Source: Pseudomonas sp. PDM05 (GTDB lineage: Bacteria; Pseudomonadota; Gammaproteobacteria; Pseudomonadales; Pseudomonadaceae). Taken from it: a stretch of DNA of 64,000 nt. The translations under genes were made by a program, and so were the position numbers. The notes under the pieces were generated by a model, which was given only the letters and a program-made list of their open reading frames with translations, searched no databases and was not told the DNA's origin. Positions 17,757 through 27,509 of the stretch are shown here, one piece after another (the first letter of the stretch is position 1; every line of letters starts with the position of its first letter). Location: contig NZ_JACVAC010000006.1 in the NCBI RefSeq assembly GCF_014851685.1, positions 62,001 to 126,000 of the forward strand. The letters are read 5' to 3'.

Positions 17757-18099
17757 TGCCGTGCGCCGTTATCAGGCGCAGCACCAGACACGACCAGCGC
17801 TTCGCTGTGTCGCCACGTCTGTCGCGGTACTGTCGCCATGCACCAGGCCAGCAACAACGCGGGTTGTCGCCAGTGTCGCCGCTGTCGCCACGCCCGCCTT
17901 AGGTTCCGACGACATCGACCTGTTGATCCAACAATTGCGTGAAGACGGGGCGCTACTGCTGCACCAGCAAAATGCCCTGCTGATTCGCCCCACACATTGG
18001 CAACAGGTGGACAAGATCAGCCCCCACTGGAAAGCCGTGCTGCGCTTTCTGCAAGACACAGAAAACGGTGAAGCCGATGGCACTGGTCGGCCGGCGTGA
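17740..18099 (+). CDS. Hypothetical island protein with repeat-encoded N-terminal half
   Basis: The 119-aa product starts inside the end of the DUF3987 gene (17-bp overlap) and its own end overlaps the recombinase gene. The first half is low-complexity (CVATSVAVLSP, ASVAAVATPA) because it is written through a cluster of TGTCGCC repeats. The second half (DIDLLIQQLREDGALLLHQQNALLIRPTHW) looks folded and is likely the conserved part. I recognise no function. Tight overlaps suggest co-translation with both neighbours. Confidence 0.65.
   Translation: MFRLNDAVRRYQAQHQTRPALRCVATSVAVLSPCTRPATTRVVASVAAVATPALGSDDIDLLIQQLREDGALLLHQQNALLIRPTHWQQVDKISPHWKAVLRFLQDTENGEADGTGRPA
17808..17889. repeat. TGTCGCC short-repeat cluster
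   Basis: TGTCGCC occurs at 17808, 17831, 17865, 17874 and 17883 with a variant TGTCGCG at 17820. It is the reverse complement of the GGCGACA cluster at 15494-15569. Confidence 0.7.
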
Positions 18100-19057
18100 T
18101 GGTCGCAACTTCGGCTATGGCCGGCAACTCAGCTATGCCGGCCCACAAGCGCTGAAGGATATGTTTGCCGGGGGCCACTTCGCCACGGTCAAAGCCCACA
18201 GCGATCGCTGGAAGGATTTCGTGAAGTGGTGCCGGTCTACGGATGGCCCAGGTTACAACGATGCTCGCCAGATAGATCGCAGTACCTTGCACTGCTACGC
18301 CGCGTACCTGCGCCAGCAAATCCAGCAAGGTGAACTCTGCATCGCCACCGCACAGAACCGTCTGAGCAGCGTCAACCGCACCCTCGCCGCGCTACGCGGT
18401 GATCAGTACGTGAAAATCGCCAGCCCGAGCAAGGCACTCGGCATGCAGCGATCAAGCATCCGCATACGGCCACCAGACGGCCAAGATCGTCAACAGGTAA
18501 AGCGAGTCATTGAAGCGCTTCGCGAACAGGGACACCACCGCGTCGCGGCGATTGTCTGCTTGGCCCGCGCAACCGGTATGCGCCTGCGCGAAGCGATCCT
18601 GGCTGATCTGCCGCGCCTGCAACGCGAAGTGAAACGATTCGGTCGCATCAATATTCAGGACGGCACCAAAGGTGGCCGGGCCGGGGCTACCGCGCCGCGC
18701 TGGGTCGTGGCCAATGATGAAGTGAAGGCGGCATTGCAAATGGCCTGTCACGCCTCACCGGCCGGCAGTCACAACTTGCTGGTCCAAGGTGAAAGCTACG
18801 CGAATTTCCTGAAGCAGACGGTGCGGCCCGCTCGCGGATTACTACAGAAGCAGGGGCTGAAGGGGTTTCATGAGTTACGTGCGGCCTATGCCTGCGAGCG
18901 TTACGAGCAACTCACCAGAAACGCTGCTCCGGTCAATGGTGGGCATTGCTATCGCACAGACCGCGACCTTGACCGATGGGCACGACAACGAATCAGCGTT
19001 GAACTCGGGCACAACCGGGTCGATGTGGTTTCAGCCTATATAGGAGGTCGGACATGA
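18077..19057 (+). CDS. Second tyrosine recombinase (phage-integrase family)
   Basis: The 326-aa protein is a tyrosine recombinase of the type found beside DUF3987 genes. The core-binding domain is residues about 25-120 (SDRWKDFVKWCRSTD...LSSVNRTLAALRG). The catalytic domain has ATGMRLREAIL (Arg), a lysine in the DGTKGGRAG turn, KGFHELRAAYACERY (HxxR), and ISVELGHNRVDVVSAYIGG (His and Tyr). All catalytic positions appear present. GTG 18068 is an alternative start. The start overlaps the upstream gene and the end overlaps the next gene by ATGA. Its target is unknown; it need not be the ssrA site used by the first integrase. Confidence 0.85.
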   Translation: MALVGRRDGRNFGYGRQLSYAGPQALKDMFAGGHFATVKAHSDRWKDFVKWCRSTDGPGYNDARQIDRSTLHCYAAYLRQQIQQGELCIATAQNRLSSVNRTLAALRGDQYVKIASPSKALGMQRSSIRIRPPDGQDRQQVKRVIEALREQGHHRVAAIVCLARATGMRLREAILADLPRLQREVKRFGRINIQDGTKGGRAGATAPRWVVANDEVKAALQMACHASPAGSHNLLVQGESYANFLKQTVRPARGLLQKQGLKGFHELRAAYACERYEQLTRNAAPVNGGHCYRTDRDLDRWARQRISVELGHNRVDVVSAYIGGRT

Positions 19058-19326
19058 CCAAGCCCTTCGATATGACGCTGTTTTTGAGCGGAGCCCTGAC
19101 CGGTTCAAAAACCACTCAGCAGCGCCACCTACGGCAAGCCCGAGTCATGCAGGCGGCCATTCAGCAGCGGTGGCACCTAGATAACCCCTGGGCCTGGCAG
19201 CTCAAGCATGTGCGCTGGTTTCTAGCTCAGCACCTGAAAGATCGCTCTGATGCCACTCGTTATTACTACCGACTCACCGCATACCTAATTATGAAAAGAC
19301 TAGGCCGGAGCTGGTTTTTGTTTTGA
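19054..19326 (+). CDS. Hypothetical protein coupled to the second recombinase
   Basis: The 90-aa basic protein starts in an ATGA overlap with the recombinase stop codon, so it is translationally coupled. It is rich in Arg, Gln and aromatic residues (QRHLRQARVMQAAIQQRWHL, RYYYRLTAYLIMKRLGR) and has no recognisable motif. By position it could be a recombinase accessory or directionality factor. The C-terminus may be truncated relative to relatives, since the reading ends abruptly in WFLF near the start of a different module. Confidence 0.55.
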   Translation: MTKPFDMTLFLSGALTGSKTTQQRHLRQARVMQAAIQQRWHLDNPWAWQLKHVRWFLAQHLKDRSDATRYYYRLTAYLIMKRLGRSWFLF

Positions 19327-19432
19327 AATCGCACCTGGCGTCTCAGCTAAGCAAAGCCTGCCCTGCCGCTGTGCTATGGACCAAGCTGAATTCGGTACGC
19401 GGTGCGCTCCACATCGGAAAGCTCACTTCAAA

Positions 19433-20494
19433 TTAACCTGACTCGCCTCCCGTAGCGGGATCAATGTCGGTCAACTCACGCTCAATCTGCTCAATACTCG
19501 GCAGGCTGGACTGCAGGTCGATCGGCAAGGATTCGAGCAGTTTGAACTCAGCAATGCCCATAGGCTGGCTCTTATCACCTAGGGCATATTCAGCCACAAC
19601 CTTGTTTTTGCTCTTGCACAACAACAGGCCAATGGTGGGATTGTCGTGTTCGTTTTTGACCTGTCGATCCACAGCGGTCATATAAAATCCAAGCTGCCCC
19701 AAGTGCTCGGGCTTGAACTTGCCGGCCTTGAGCTCGATCACTACATAACAACGCAGCCTGAGGTGATAGAACAGCAAGTCGATAAAGAACTCGTCGCCTC
19801 CCACATCCAGCAGTACCTGTCGTCCAACGAACGCAAAGCCTGCGCCCAATTCCAACAAAAACTCTGTAACGTGCTTGACCAGTGAGCGTTCGATCTGGCG
19901 CTCGTGCGCTTCATTGCTCAGACCAAGAAAGTCAAAGCGATACGGATCTTTCAGCGACTCGCGAGCCAGATCGGACTGCGGTTTGGGCAAGCTCACATCG
20001 AAATTCGTTACCGCCGTGCCACTGCGCTCCAACAACCGGGTTTCGATGTGGATATTCAATACATTACGTGACCAACCGTGCGTAATCGCACTGTGAGCAT
20101 AGGCCAGGCGTTGCTGAGTGTCCTTCAGCCGGGTCAGCAGTACCAGATTATGCCCCCACGGCAATTGTCCAACAGCCTGTTGGACAATTGCGGCATCCGG
20201 CCACGCGTCGGCAAAGGCGCGCATGTACATGAGGTTCGCGCGCGAAAAACCTTTCATGTCCGGAAAAGCGGCGCGTAAATCATGCGCCAGCCGCTCGATC
20301 ACCTTGGCGCCCCAGCCTTGCTCAGCCTGCCGGGATAGGATGTCACGGCCAATCTGCCAGTAGAGCAGCACCAGTTCACGGTTTACGGCCAGCGTTGATC
20401 GCTGCTGAGCAGCGTGGATACGACTTTTGAGGTCGGCCAGCCAGTCACCATAGCCTTCGGGGGGCGGCGTGAGGCTAACGGGGACGTTGCTCAT
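19433..20494 (-). CDS. DUF1016 / YhcG-family PDDEXK nuclease
   Basis: The 353-aa protein has the N-terminal DUF1016 winged-helix region (VNRELVLLYWQIGRDILSR, GFSRANLMYMRAFADAW, QLPWGHNLVLL) and a C-terminal PDDEXK nuclease domain. Its active-site residues are visible in FIDLLFYHLRLRCYVVIELK (D...ExK) followed by GQLGFYMTAVD. The family is linked to mobile-DNA and R-M loci and some members restrict phage. The start MSNVPVSLTPPPEGY was chosen because GAGAAGG lies just upstream and the 92 residues before it are not family-like. It is divergent from hsdR with a 423-bp gap and converges on the recombinase unit. Confidence 0.88.
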   Translation of the reverse strand: MSNVPVSLTPPPEGYGDWLADLKSRIHAAQQRSTLAVNRELVLLYWQIGRDILSRQAEQGWGAKVIERLAHDLRAAFPDMKGFSRANLMYMRAFADAWPDAAIVQQAVGQLPWGHNLVLLTRLKDTQQRLAYAHSAITHGWSRNVLNIHIETRLLERSGTAVTNFDVSLPKPQSDLARESLKDPYRFDFLGLSNEAHERQIERSLVKHVTEFLLELGAGFAFVGRQVLLDVGGDEFFIDLLFYHLRLRCYVVIELKAGKFKPEHLGQLGFYMTAVDRQVKNEHDNPTIGLLLCKSKNKVVAEYALGDKSQPMGIAEFKLLESLPIDLQSSLPSIEQIERELTDIDPATGGESG

Positions 20495-20917
20495 ACCTTC
20501 TCCCCTCGTGGCTGTCTTGGCCCTACCTTCGCGGTGTCTGCTGCCATCTCGATCATTTCCAAACGTTCGGTAACGCGTCGATTGATAGACGCTGAAGATT
20601 TGCTTGAGTCGATAGACTCTATCCGTCCCTGTCGGGGGCGGAAAGTGGATTATGTAGCCATCCGACAACACTGTCGTCCGCGTAACGCAAACCCAACCCA
20701 TCTTCAGACCGCGGCAGAGAACGATCTCAGATAAAAGAATCGGGACGACGCAAAACACTCGCGCTGTCATGGCCTCGACTCATCTTGCCTACAGCTCAAC
20801 CACCAAAATCTGATCTTCCCCCGTGCCACTATCAAACAAGGTACATTTACGCCCATCGAGCACAATCAGCAGTGCCGGAATGGAGCGACCAGGCCGGCTA
20901 GAAAGGGAATTGGGGTT
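20495..20917. other. Divergent control region between DUF1016 gene and hsdR
   Basis: This 423-bp gap holds no credible gene. It must carry promoters for the leftward DUF1016 nuclease and the rightward hsdRMS operon. I see no unambiguous operator or terminator in it. Confidence 0.5.
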
Positions 20918-23284
20918 ATGGACAAAAAGTCGCTTTCCGAGCGCGACATCTGCAGCAAATACATTGCCCCAGCCGTTCAGCAAGCCGGATGGGACATGCA
21001 CAAGCAGGTGCGCGAGGAAGTCAGCTTTACCAAAGGCCGCATTATCGTCCGAGGCAAACTTCACAGCCGTGGAGAAGCACGCCGCGCAGACTTCATCCTC
21101 TACCATCAGGCCAACCTGCCTATCGCTGTGATAGAGGCGAAGGACAACAAGCACTCCGTTGGCTCCGGCATGCAGCAAGCTCTGGGTTATGCAGAGGCGC
21201 TGGACGTACCGTTCGTGTTCTCCAGCAATGGCGATGGCTTCCTGTTTCACGACCGCAGCGGAACAGGCGGCCAGGTAGAAACCGAACTTACCCTTGATCA
21301 ATTCCCCAGCCCTGCCGAACTTTGGCACCGCTACTGCCAGTGGAAGGGGCTGGATACAACGGCCCAGCACAAGATCGAAGCCCCCTACTACGACGACGGC
21401 TCCGGGCGCATGCCGCGCTATTACCAGATGAATGCCATCAACCGCACCGTCGAGGCTGTGGCGCGCGGCCAAGACCGTATCCTATTGGTAATGGCTACGG
21501 GTACCGGCAAGACATACACAGCCTTCCAAATCATCTGGCGGCTGTGGAAATCGAAACAGAAGAAACGCATCCTGTTTCTGGCTGACCGCAACATCCTGGT
21601 CGACCAGACCAAGAACAATGACTTCAAGCCCTTCGGCCAGGCGATGACCAAAATCGCCAAACGCCAGATCGATACCTCCTACGAAATCTACCTGTCGCTC
21701 TATCAGGCCGTCACCGGCACTGATGAAGAGATGAACATCTACAAGCAGTTCTCCCGCGACTTCTTCGACCTGATCGTGATCGACGAATGCCACCGTGGCA
21801 GCGCCTCCGAGGATTCAGCCTGGCGTGAAATCCTCGATTACTTCTCCAGCACCACCCATGTCGGCCTTACCGCCACACCGAAGGAGACCAAAGAGGTATC
21901 CAGCATCACCTACTTCGGTGAACCGATTTACAGTTACACCTTGAAGCAAGGCATCGAAGACGGCTTCCTCGCCCCCTACAAAGTGGTGCGTATCGACTTC
22001 GATAAAGACCTGCAAGGCTGGCGGCCACCAAAAGGCATGCTCGATAAGAATGGAGAACTGATCGAAGACCGCATCTACAACCTCAAGGATATGGACCGCA
22101 CCCTGGTGATCGAGGCGCGCACCCAACTGGTGGCGCAGAAGGTTACCGAACTCCTCAAGGCCACAGATCCGTTTCAGAAAACCATCGTCTTCTGCGACGA
22201 CATCAACCACGCCGAGCGCATGCGCCAGGCACTGGTCAACCTCAACCCGGAGCGTGTGGCCGAGAATCGCAAGTACGTCATGCGGATCACCGGCGATGAC
22301 CAGGAAGGTAAGGCCGAACTGGATAACTTCATCAACCCGGAAGAGCGCTACCCGGTGATTGCCACTACCAGCAAACTGATGACCACCGGGGTGGACGCTC
22401 AGACCTGCAAGCTGATCGTGCTCGACCAGCACATCAAATCGATGACCGAGTTCAAGCAAATCATCGGTCGCGGCACTCGCATCAACGAGGACTACGGCAA
22501 GTACTGGTTCACCATCATGGATTTCAAAAAGGCCACCGAGCTGTTTGCCGACCCGGCCTTCGATGGAGACCCAGTGGTGATCTACGCGCCAGAAGGCGAT
22601 GACTCCCCCGTACCGCCGGATGACCCGCTTGCCGATGAAGATGGCATAAGCGCAGGCAACGATAACGAGGGTGATGACCTGGATTTTACCGGCGAAGATG
22701 AGGGCAAAAAACGCATCAAGTACGTCATCGACAACGTCCCGATTTATGTCATCGCCGAGCGTGTGCAGTATTACGGTCCGGATGGCCGACTGATCACCGA
22801 ATCGCTGCACGACTACACCCGCACCTGCGTACAAAAGCAGTTCGCTTCCCTGGATGACTTCCTTCGGCGCTGGAGTGATTCCGAGCAAAAGAAAGTCATC
22901 ATCGAGGAGATGGCCGTCCAGGGTGTAATGTGGGAAGCCTTGGCGGAAGAGGTGGAAAAGAAACAGGGCAAGCCGCTCGATCCGTTCGATCTGATCTGCC
23001 ACGTCGCCTTTGATCAGCCCGCCCTATCACGCCACGAGCGAGCCGAGCAGGTGAAAAAACGCAACTATTTCGCCAAGTATTCTGGCGCAGCCCGCCAGGT
23101 TCTAGAGGCCTTAGTGGATAAGTACGCCGATACTGGCGTCGAACATATCGAGGACATCAAAATCCTGCAGCTCGACCCATTCAGCCAGTTCGGCGCGCCC
23201 ATGGAGTTGGTCAAAGCCTTTGGCGGCAAGGCTGGCTACAACAAAGCTATCCACGAACTGGAAGACGAGCTTTACGCAAGCTAA
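20918..23284 (+). CDS. hsdR: Type I restriction enzyme R subunit HsdR
   Basis: The 788-aa motor-nuclease subunit cleaves unmodified DNA after ATP-driven translocation. The N-terminal nuclease domain shows [21 protein letters not shown] (D and ExK). The SF2 helicase core has Walker [14 protein letters not shown] (about 190), [11 protein letters not shown] (DECH), LTATPKE, and motif [15 protein letters not shown]. The C-terminal part ([20 protein letters not shown]) looks like the EcoEI-type HsdR C-terminal domain that binds HsdM. Length is typical of this subfamily. It is the first gene of the hsdR-hsdM-hsdS unit, 89 bp ahead of hsdM. Confidence 0.96.
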   Translation: MDKKSLSERDICSKYIAPAVQQAGWDMHKQVREEVSFTKGRIIVRGKLHSRGEARRADFILYHQANLPIAVIEAKDNKHSVGSGMQQALGYAEALDVPFVFSSNGDGFLFHDRSGTGGQVETELTLDQFPSPAELWHRYCQWKGLDTTAQHKIEAPYYDDGSGRMPRYYQMNAINRTVEAVARGQDRILLVMATGTGKTYTAFQIIWRLWKSKQKKRILFLADRNILVDQTKNNDFKPFGQAMTKIAKRQIDTSYEIYLSLYQAVTGTDEEMNIYKQFSRDFFDLIVIDECHRGSASEDSAWREILDYFSSTTHVGLTATPKETKEVSSITYFGEPIYSYTLKQGIEDGFLAPYKVVRIDFDKDLQGWRPPKGMLDKNGELIEDRIYNLKDMDRTLVIEARTQLVAQKVTELLKATDPFQKTIVFCDDINHAERMRQALVNLNPERVAENRKYVMRITGDDQEGKAELDNFINPEERYPVIATTSKLMTTGVDAQTCKLIVLDQHIKSMTEFKQIIGRGTRINEDYGKYWFTIMDFKKATELFADPAFDGDPVVIYAPEGDDSPVPPDDPLADEDGISAGNDNEGDDLDFTGEDEGKKRIKYVIDNVPIYVIAERVQYYGPDGRLITESLHDYTRTCVQKQFASLDDFLRRWSDSEQKKVIIEEMAVQGVMWEALAEEVEKKQGKPLDPFDLICHVAFDQPALSRHERAEQVKKRNYFAKYSGAARQVLEALVDKYADTGVEHIEDIKILQLDPFSQFGAPMELVKAFGGKAGYNKAIHELEDELYAS

Positions 23285-23373
23285 GGGCTACGCACCGACG
23301 ACATGCCAAAGCAGCAGTCCACACTATCCGGTAGAATTTCGCCCCCCCTTGCGGCACGCGTTGAGAGAACTTC

Positions 23374-24843
23374 ATGTCCATTAGCTCCACCATCAAGTCC
23401 ATCCAGGACATCATGCGCAAAGACGTTGGCGTAGACGGCGACGCCCAGCGTATCGGCCAGTTGGTTTGGCTGCTGTTCCTGAAAATCTTCGATGACCGCG
23501 AGCAGGAGTGGGAGCTGATGGACGACAACTACCGCTCGCCCATTCCCGACAGTTGCCGCTGGCGTAACTGGGCCGCCGATCCGGAAGGCATGACCGGCGA
23601 TGCGCTGAAGGACTTTATCGACAACAACCTGTTCCCCCAGTTACAGAACCTGCACGAGTACAGCAATACGCCATCGGCCTTCGTGGTGCGCAGCGTGTTT
23701 GAAGATGCCTACAACTACATGAAATCCGGGCAACTGCTGCGCCAGGTGATCAACAAAATTCAGGAAGGCGTGGACTTCAACAAGGCCCAGGAGCGCCACG
23801 AGTTCGGCAATCTCTACGAGCAACTGCTGCGCGACCTGCAGAACGCCGGTAACGCCGGCGAGTTTTACACCCCTCGTCCGGTCACCGAATTTATGGTGCG
23901 CATGGTCGATCCGAAGTTGGACGAAAAGGTCATGGACCCGGCCTGCGGCACCGGCGGCTTCCTCACCTGTGCCATCGAACACAAACGCAGCCGCTATGTA
24001 AAAACCGCCGAAGACGAACGGACCCTGCAGGCCAGCATCTTCGGTGTGGAGAAAAAGCCGCTACCGCACCTGCTTGCCACTACGAACATGATCCTGCACG
24101 GCATCGAAGTGCCGAATCAGATTCGCCACGACAATACCCTGCGTAAACCACTGATCAGCTGGGGACCGAGTGAGCGCGTGCACTGCATCGTCGCCAATCC
24201 ACCGTTCGGTGGCATGGAAGAAGACGGCATCGAAACCAACTTCCCAGCGGCCTTCCGCACTCGTGAGACGGCAGACCTGTTTTTAGTGTTGATCATGCAG
24301 TTGCTGAAAGACGGTGGCCGCGCCGCCGTGGTGCTACCCGATGGCTTTCTGTTTGGCGAAGGCATCAAAAGCCGCATCAAGGAAAAACTGCTGACCGAGT
24401 GCAACCTGCACACAATCGTTCGCCTGCCCAACGGCGTGTTCAACCCCTACACCAGCATCAAGACCAACCTGCTGTTCTTCACCAAGGGCACACCGACTAA
24501 ACAGGTGTGGTTCTACGAACACCAGTACCCGACCGGCGTAAAGAACTACTCCAAGACTCGCCCCATGCGTATCGAAGAATTTGCCGTGGAACAAGACTGG
24601 TGGGGCAATGAGGTCGATGGTTTCGCCGCGCGGGTTGAGAACGAATTTGCCTGGAGGGTCGGCATTGAGGAACTGCGGGCGCGCAACTGGAACATAGACT
24701 GCAAGAATCCGCATATCGGCGAGCAGATAATCCATAACCCAGACAAGCTGCTGCGTAACTACGCAAGCTTGCAAGGCGAAATTAGCGACCTCCGCGAGCA
24801 GCTTAAATCCGTGCTGGCTGAAGCCTTGGAGCGCCAGGTATGA
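23374..24843 (+). CDS. hsdM: Type I DNA adenine methyltransferase subunit HsdM
   Basis: The 489-aa N6-adenine methyltransferase protects host sites and forms the core of the restriction complex. The N-terminal helical HsdM_N domain (IGQLVWLLFLKIFDDREQEWE) precedes the catalytic domain with SAM motif FYTPRPVTEFMVRMV, motif I DPACGTGGFLTCAI (about 188-201) and catalytic motif IV IVANPPFGGMEEDG. The C-terminal helix leads straight into an ATGA overlap with hsdS, so M and S are translationally coupled. No damage is visible. Confidence 0.97.
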   Translation: MSISSTIKSIQDIMRKDVGVDGDAQRIGQLVWLLFLKIFDDREQEWELMDDNYRSPIPDSCRWRNWAADPEGMTGDALKDFIDNNLFPQLQNLHEYSNTPSAFVVRSVFEDAYNYMKSGQLLRQVINKIQEGVDFNKAQERHEFGNLYEQLLRDLQNAGNAGEFYTPRPVTEFMVRMVDPKLDEKVMDPACGTGGFLTCAIEHKRSRYVKTAEDERTLQASIFGVEKKPLPHLLATTNMILHGIEVPNQIRHDNTLRKPLISWGPSERVHCIVANPPFGGMEEDGIETNFPAAFRTRETADLFLVLIMQLLKDGGRAAVVLPDGFLFGEGIKSRIKEKLLTECNLHTIVRLPNGVFNPYTSIKTNLLFFTKGTPTKQVWFYEHQYPTGVKNYSKTRPMRIEEFAVEQDWWGNEVDGFAARVENEFAWRVGIEELRARNWNIDCKNPHIGEQIIHNPDKLLRNYASLQGEISDLREQLKSVLAEALERQV

Positions 24844-27158
24844 CGGCGTTGCTGACCGATAACTTGCTACTGTTGGCCGGTGCACCGAATGGCATCAAAA
24901 AGCTGCGTGAGCTGATTCTAGAGCTGGCGGTGCGCGGGAAACTGCTTGCGCAGAACTCAGATGATGAACCTGCCTGTCAGTTGCTTAAGCGTATTGCCAA
25001 GGAAAAGGCGCAGCTTGAAGTTTCGGGGAAAATTAGAAAGCAAAAACCACTGTCACAGATTTCTGAAGAAGATCGGCCATTCGAGTTACCGGCAGGATGG
25101 GCTTGGATTCGCCTTGCTGACATCGCATTCTCGCAGGCTGGGTTCGCTTTCAAATCTAATGGTTTCAACCAAGCTGGCCTTGGACTGCCTCTGATTAGAA
25201 TTAGGGATGTAGGACAAGTTTTTTCTGGAACCTATTACGAGGGTGATTACCGGTCAGAGTTTCTGGTTGAACGCGGTGATTACCTAATAAGTATGGATGG
25301 AGAATTTCGCGTTGCTGCTTGGGAAGGTGAAGCTTCACTTCTGAATCAACGAGTCAGTCGCTTGGTTTTCTTTGGTAAAGAAATTGCCTGTCGATTCATC
25401 GCAGAGTCTTTACAGGCCCGACTGCTAGAACTTCAGGGCGTCAAGGCTTATACGACTGTTGACCACCTTTCAGGCGGACAAATTTCAGAGTCGGTTATTG
25501 CGCTGCCGCCGCTCGCCGAACAACACCGCATCGTCGCCAAAGTCGATGAACTGATGGCCCTATGCGACCACCTGGAAGCCCAGCACACCGACGCAGAAAG
25601 CGCCCATGCCCAACTGGTACAGGCACTGCTCGACAGCCTGACTCAAGCCAGCGACGCGACCGACTTCTCCACCAGTTGGCAACGCCTTGCCGAACACTTC
25701 CACACCCTGTTCACCACTGAACCCAGCATCGACGCCCTCAAGCAAACCATGCTGCAACTGGCTGTTATGGGAAAATTGGTACCCCAAGCCCCCAACGATG
25801 AACCGGCCAACGAGTTGCTTAAGCGGATTGCTGAAGAGAAAGCGCGGCTAGTGGCGAAGGGCAAGATCAAAAAACAAAAACCTATCGCCATGCTATCTGA
25901 GAAGGAACAAGCATTTGGCATTCCAGCAAGATGGTCTTGGGCACGACTTGGCGATTTAAGCGTCTTGATAACGAGCGGCTCACGCGGTTGGAATGAGTAC
26001 TACTCGGACTCAGGCTCTACTTTTATCCGTTCGCAAGACATTAAGACTGACAAACTGAAGTTCGATAATCGCGCTTTCGTTCGTCTCCCTAAGTCGGCCG
26101 AAGGTATTAGGACAAGAGTTGAGCTGGGCGATCTTTTAATTACCATCACTGGCGCCAACGTAGCTAAGGCAGCAATAGTTGAGGATTCTCTTGATGATGC
26201 ATATGTGAGCCAGCATGTGGCTTTGATAAGGCTTGCTAATCGATCATTTGGAGTATTCATACATAAATGGCTTACTAATTCGCATGGTGGTAGAGCTTTG
26301 CTACTCGAAAATAGCTACGGAGCCAAACCGGGTCTTAATTTGAATAATATTCGAGATCTGCCGGTGCCGGTGCCCCCTATAAGCGAACAACACCGCATCG
26401 TCGCAAAAATCGACCAGCTAATGGCCATATGCGACCAACTCAAAACTCGCCTAACCCAGGCCCGTCAGTTGAACGAGCAGTTGGCAAACACCCTAGTCGA
26501 ACGAGCCCTTGCCGACGATGCCCAGCAGGCTCCCGTTGCCACGGAACAAAAAGCTGCTCGCACCCTGCTCGCTGCCGAAGTCACTCACAGGCTTCACGCC
26601 CAGCGCACCTTTGGCCAGCGCAAACTGCAGAAGGTGGTTTACCTAGCCGAGCATGCAGCTAGGCTCGCTACGATTCAAGGCAGTTACTTACGCAACGTGG
26701 CTGGCCCCCATGATCGCCAACTGATGAACCAGATCGAGGGTGAGCTGCAAAACCATCAATGGTACGAACGCATCGAGCGAGAGACCGTCGGCCATGCCTA
26801 CCGCCCGCTTTCGCAGGCGGGACAACATCGCCAGGCGTACACCAGCGCTTGGTCAGCCACTGAGCGAGCCGCCATTGAGCAAATCATTGAGCTGATGCGG
26901 GACTGGGATACGGATCGCTGCGAGATGACAGTGACCCTCTACGCCGTCTGGAACGACTTTATTCTCGAAGGCCGCCCGGTTTCCGATGAAGCCATCGTGG
27001 ACGAAGTCATGCATCGCTGGAACGACACCAAGCTGCGCTTTGGCAATTCCGAATGGTTGGCCGTACTCGCAAAGATGAAGAAGCAAAAAATCTTAATTCC
27101 CACCGGTTTTGGCAAACGCACCACAGGTGGCATGCTCAGCTTGCCCGGTTTCGAGTAA
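24840..27158 (+). CDS. hsdS: Type I specificity subunit HsdS with an extra C-terminal domain
   Basis: The 772-aa subunit chooses the bipartite DNA target. Two target-recognition domains are present: about residues 80-235 (ELPAGWAWIRLADIAF...) and 355-520 (IPARWSWARLGDLSV...). Each is followed by a conserved helix (AEQHRIVAKVDELMALCDHL and SEQHRIVAKIDQLMAICDQL). The TRD coding parts are more AT-rich than the rest, as usual for swapped specificity domains. Beyond residue 555 there is a roughly 215-residue extension absent from standard HsdS (about 400-600 aa), with RTFGQRKLQKVVYLAEH and VAGPHDRQLMNQIEGEL. Its role is unknown. Confidence 0.93.
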   Translation: MTALLTDNLLLLAGAPNGIKKLRELILELAVRGKLLAQNSDDEPACQLLKRIAKEKAQLEVSGKIRKQKPLSQISEEDRPFELPAGWAWIRLADIAFSQAGFAFKSNGFNQAGLGLPLIRIRDVGQVFSGTYYEGDYRSEFLVERGDYLISMDGEFRVAAWEGEASLLNQRVSRLVFFGKEIACRFIAESLQARLLELQGVKAYTTVDHLSGGQISESVIALPPLAEQHRIVAKVDELMALCDHLEAQHTDAESAHAQLVQALLDSLTQASDATDFSTSWQRLAEHFHTLFTTEPSIDALKQTMLQLAVMGKLVPQAPNDEPANELLKRIAEEKARLVAKGKIKKQKPIAMLSEKEQAFGIPARWSWARLGDLSVLITSGSRGWNEYYSDSGSTFIRSQDIKTDKLKFDNRAFVRLPKSAEGIRTRVELGDLLITITGANVAKAAIVEDSLDDAYVSQHVALIRLANRSFGVFIHKWLTNSHGGRALLLENSYGAKPGLNLNNIRDLPVPVPPISEQHRIVAKIDQLMAICDQLKTRLTQARQLNEQLANTLVERALADDAQQAPVATEQKAARTLLAAEVTHRLHAQRTFGQRKLQKVVYLAEHAARLATIQGSYLRNVAGPHDRQLMNQIEGELQNHQWYERIERETVGHAYRPLSQAGQHRQAYTSAWSATERAAIEQIIELMRDWDTDRCEMTVTLYAVWNDFILEGRPVSDEAIVDEVMHRWNDTKLRFGNSEWLAVLAKMKKQKILIPTGFGKRTTGGMLSLPGFE

Positions 27159-27226
27159 AGAAAAGACTTTTAGCCGTGCTCTGAAAGATTCGGGTACAAA
27201 GCATGCGGCTTATTCCATCTCCTCGT

Positions 27227-27248
27227 GGTATTCCAGTTGGTATTCCAA
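27227..27248. repeat. GGTATTCC paired repeats at the right end of island A
   Basis: GGTATTCCAG (27227-27236) and TTGGTATTCCAA (27237-27248) match the repeats next to the integrase gene (14151-14173) in sequence and near spacing. They lie 60-80 bp inside the right attachment site, a usual place for arm-type integrase sites. Confidence 0.6.
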
Positions 27249-27307
27249 AAAAACTTACGAACTCACATTAGTCAATTAAATCAAATATCTAAGAAACCAA
27301 TTCAGAT

Positions 27308-27365
27308 TACCCCGGCCCACCAAATAATCATCTAAAGACGTCCACGGACGTCTTTTTTTGTGCCT
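27308..27365 (+). repeat. Attachment site (attR copy) with duplicated ssrA tail
   Basis: TACCCCGGCCCACCA is followed 13 bp later by ATCTAAAGACGTCC, an exact second ssrA terminator, and TTTTTGTGCCTGAAAT. It differs from the ssrA end by one missing T in the acceptor stem and a variable spacer, so it is not a functional tmRNA end but marks the island boundary. Confidence 0.8.
27334..27359 (+). terminator. Duplicated ssrA-type terminator
   Basis: AAAGACGTCC / GGACGTCTTT plus T-run is identical to the copy at 14049-14074. In this position it may terminate hsdRMS transcripts. Confidence 0.8.
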
Positions 27366-27509
27366 GAAATCCAGCAAAATCAATGACTCAAGCGACAATT
27401 AGCACTGCAGAGGATTTTTGAGCTCCAGCCGTTTGGGTACTCCAAATAATATTCCAAGCCATCCGGTACTATTTTTTGGAATACCAAAACGGTGTCAGAG
27501 GTAGCTCTC

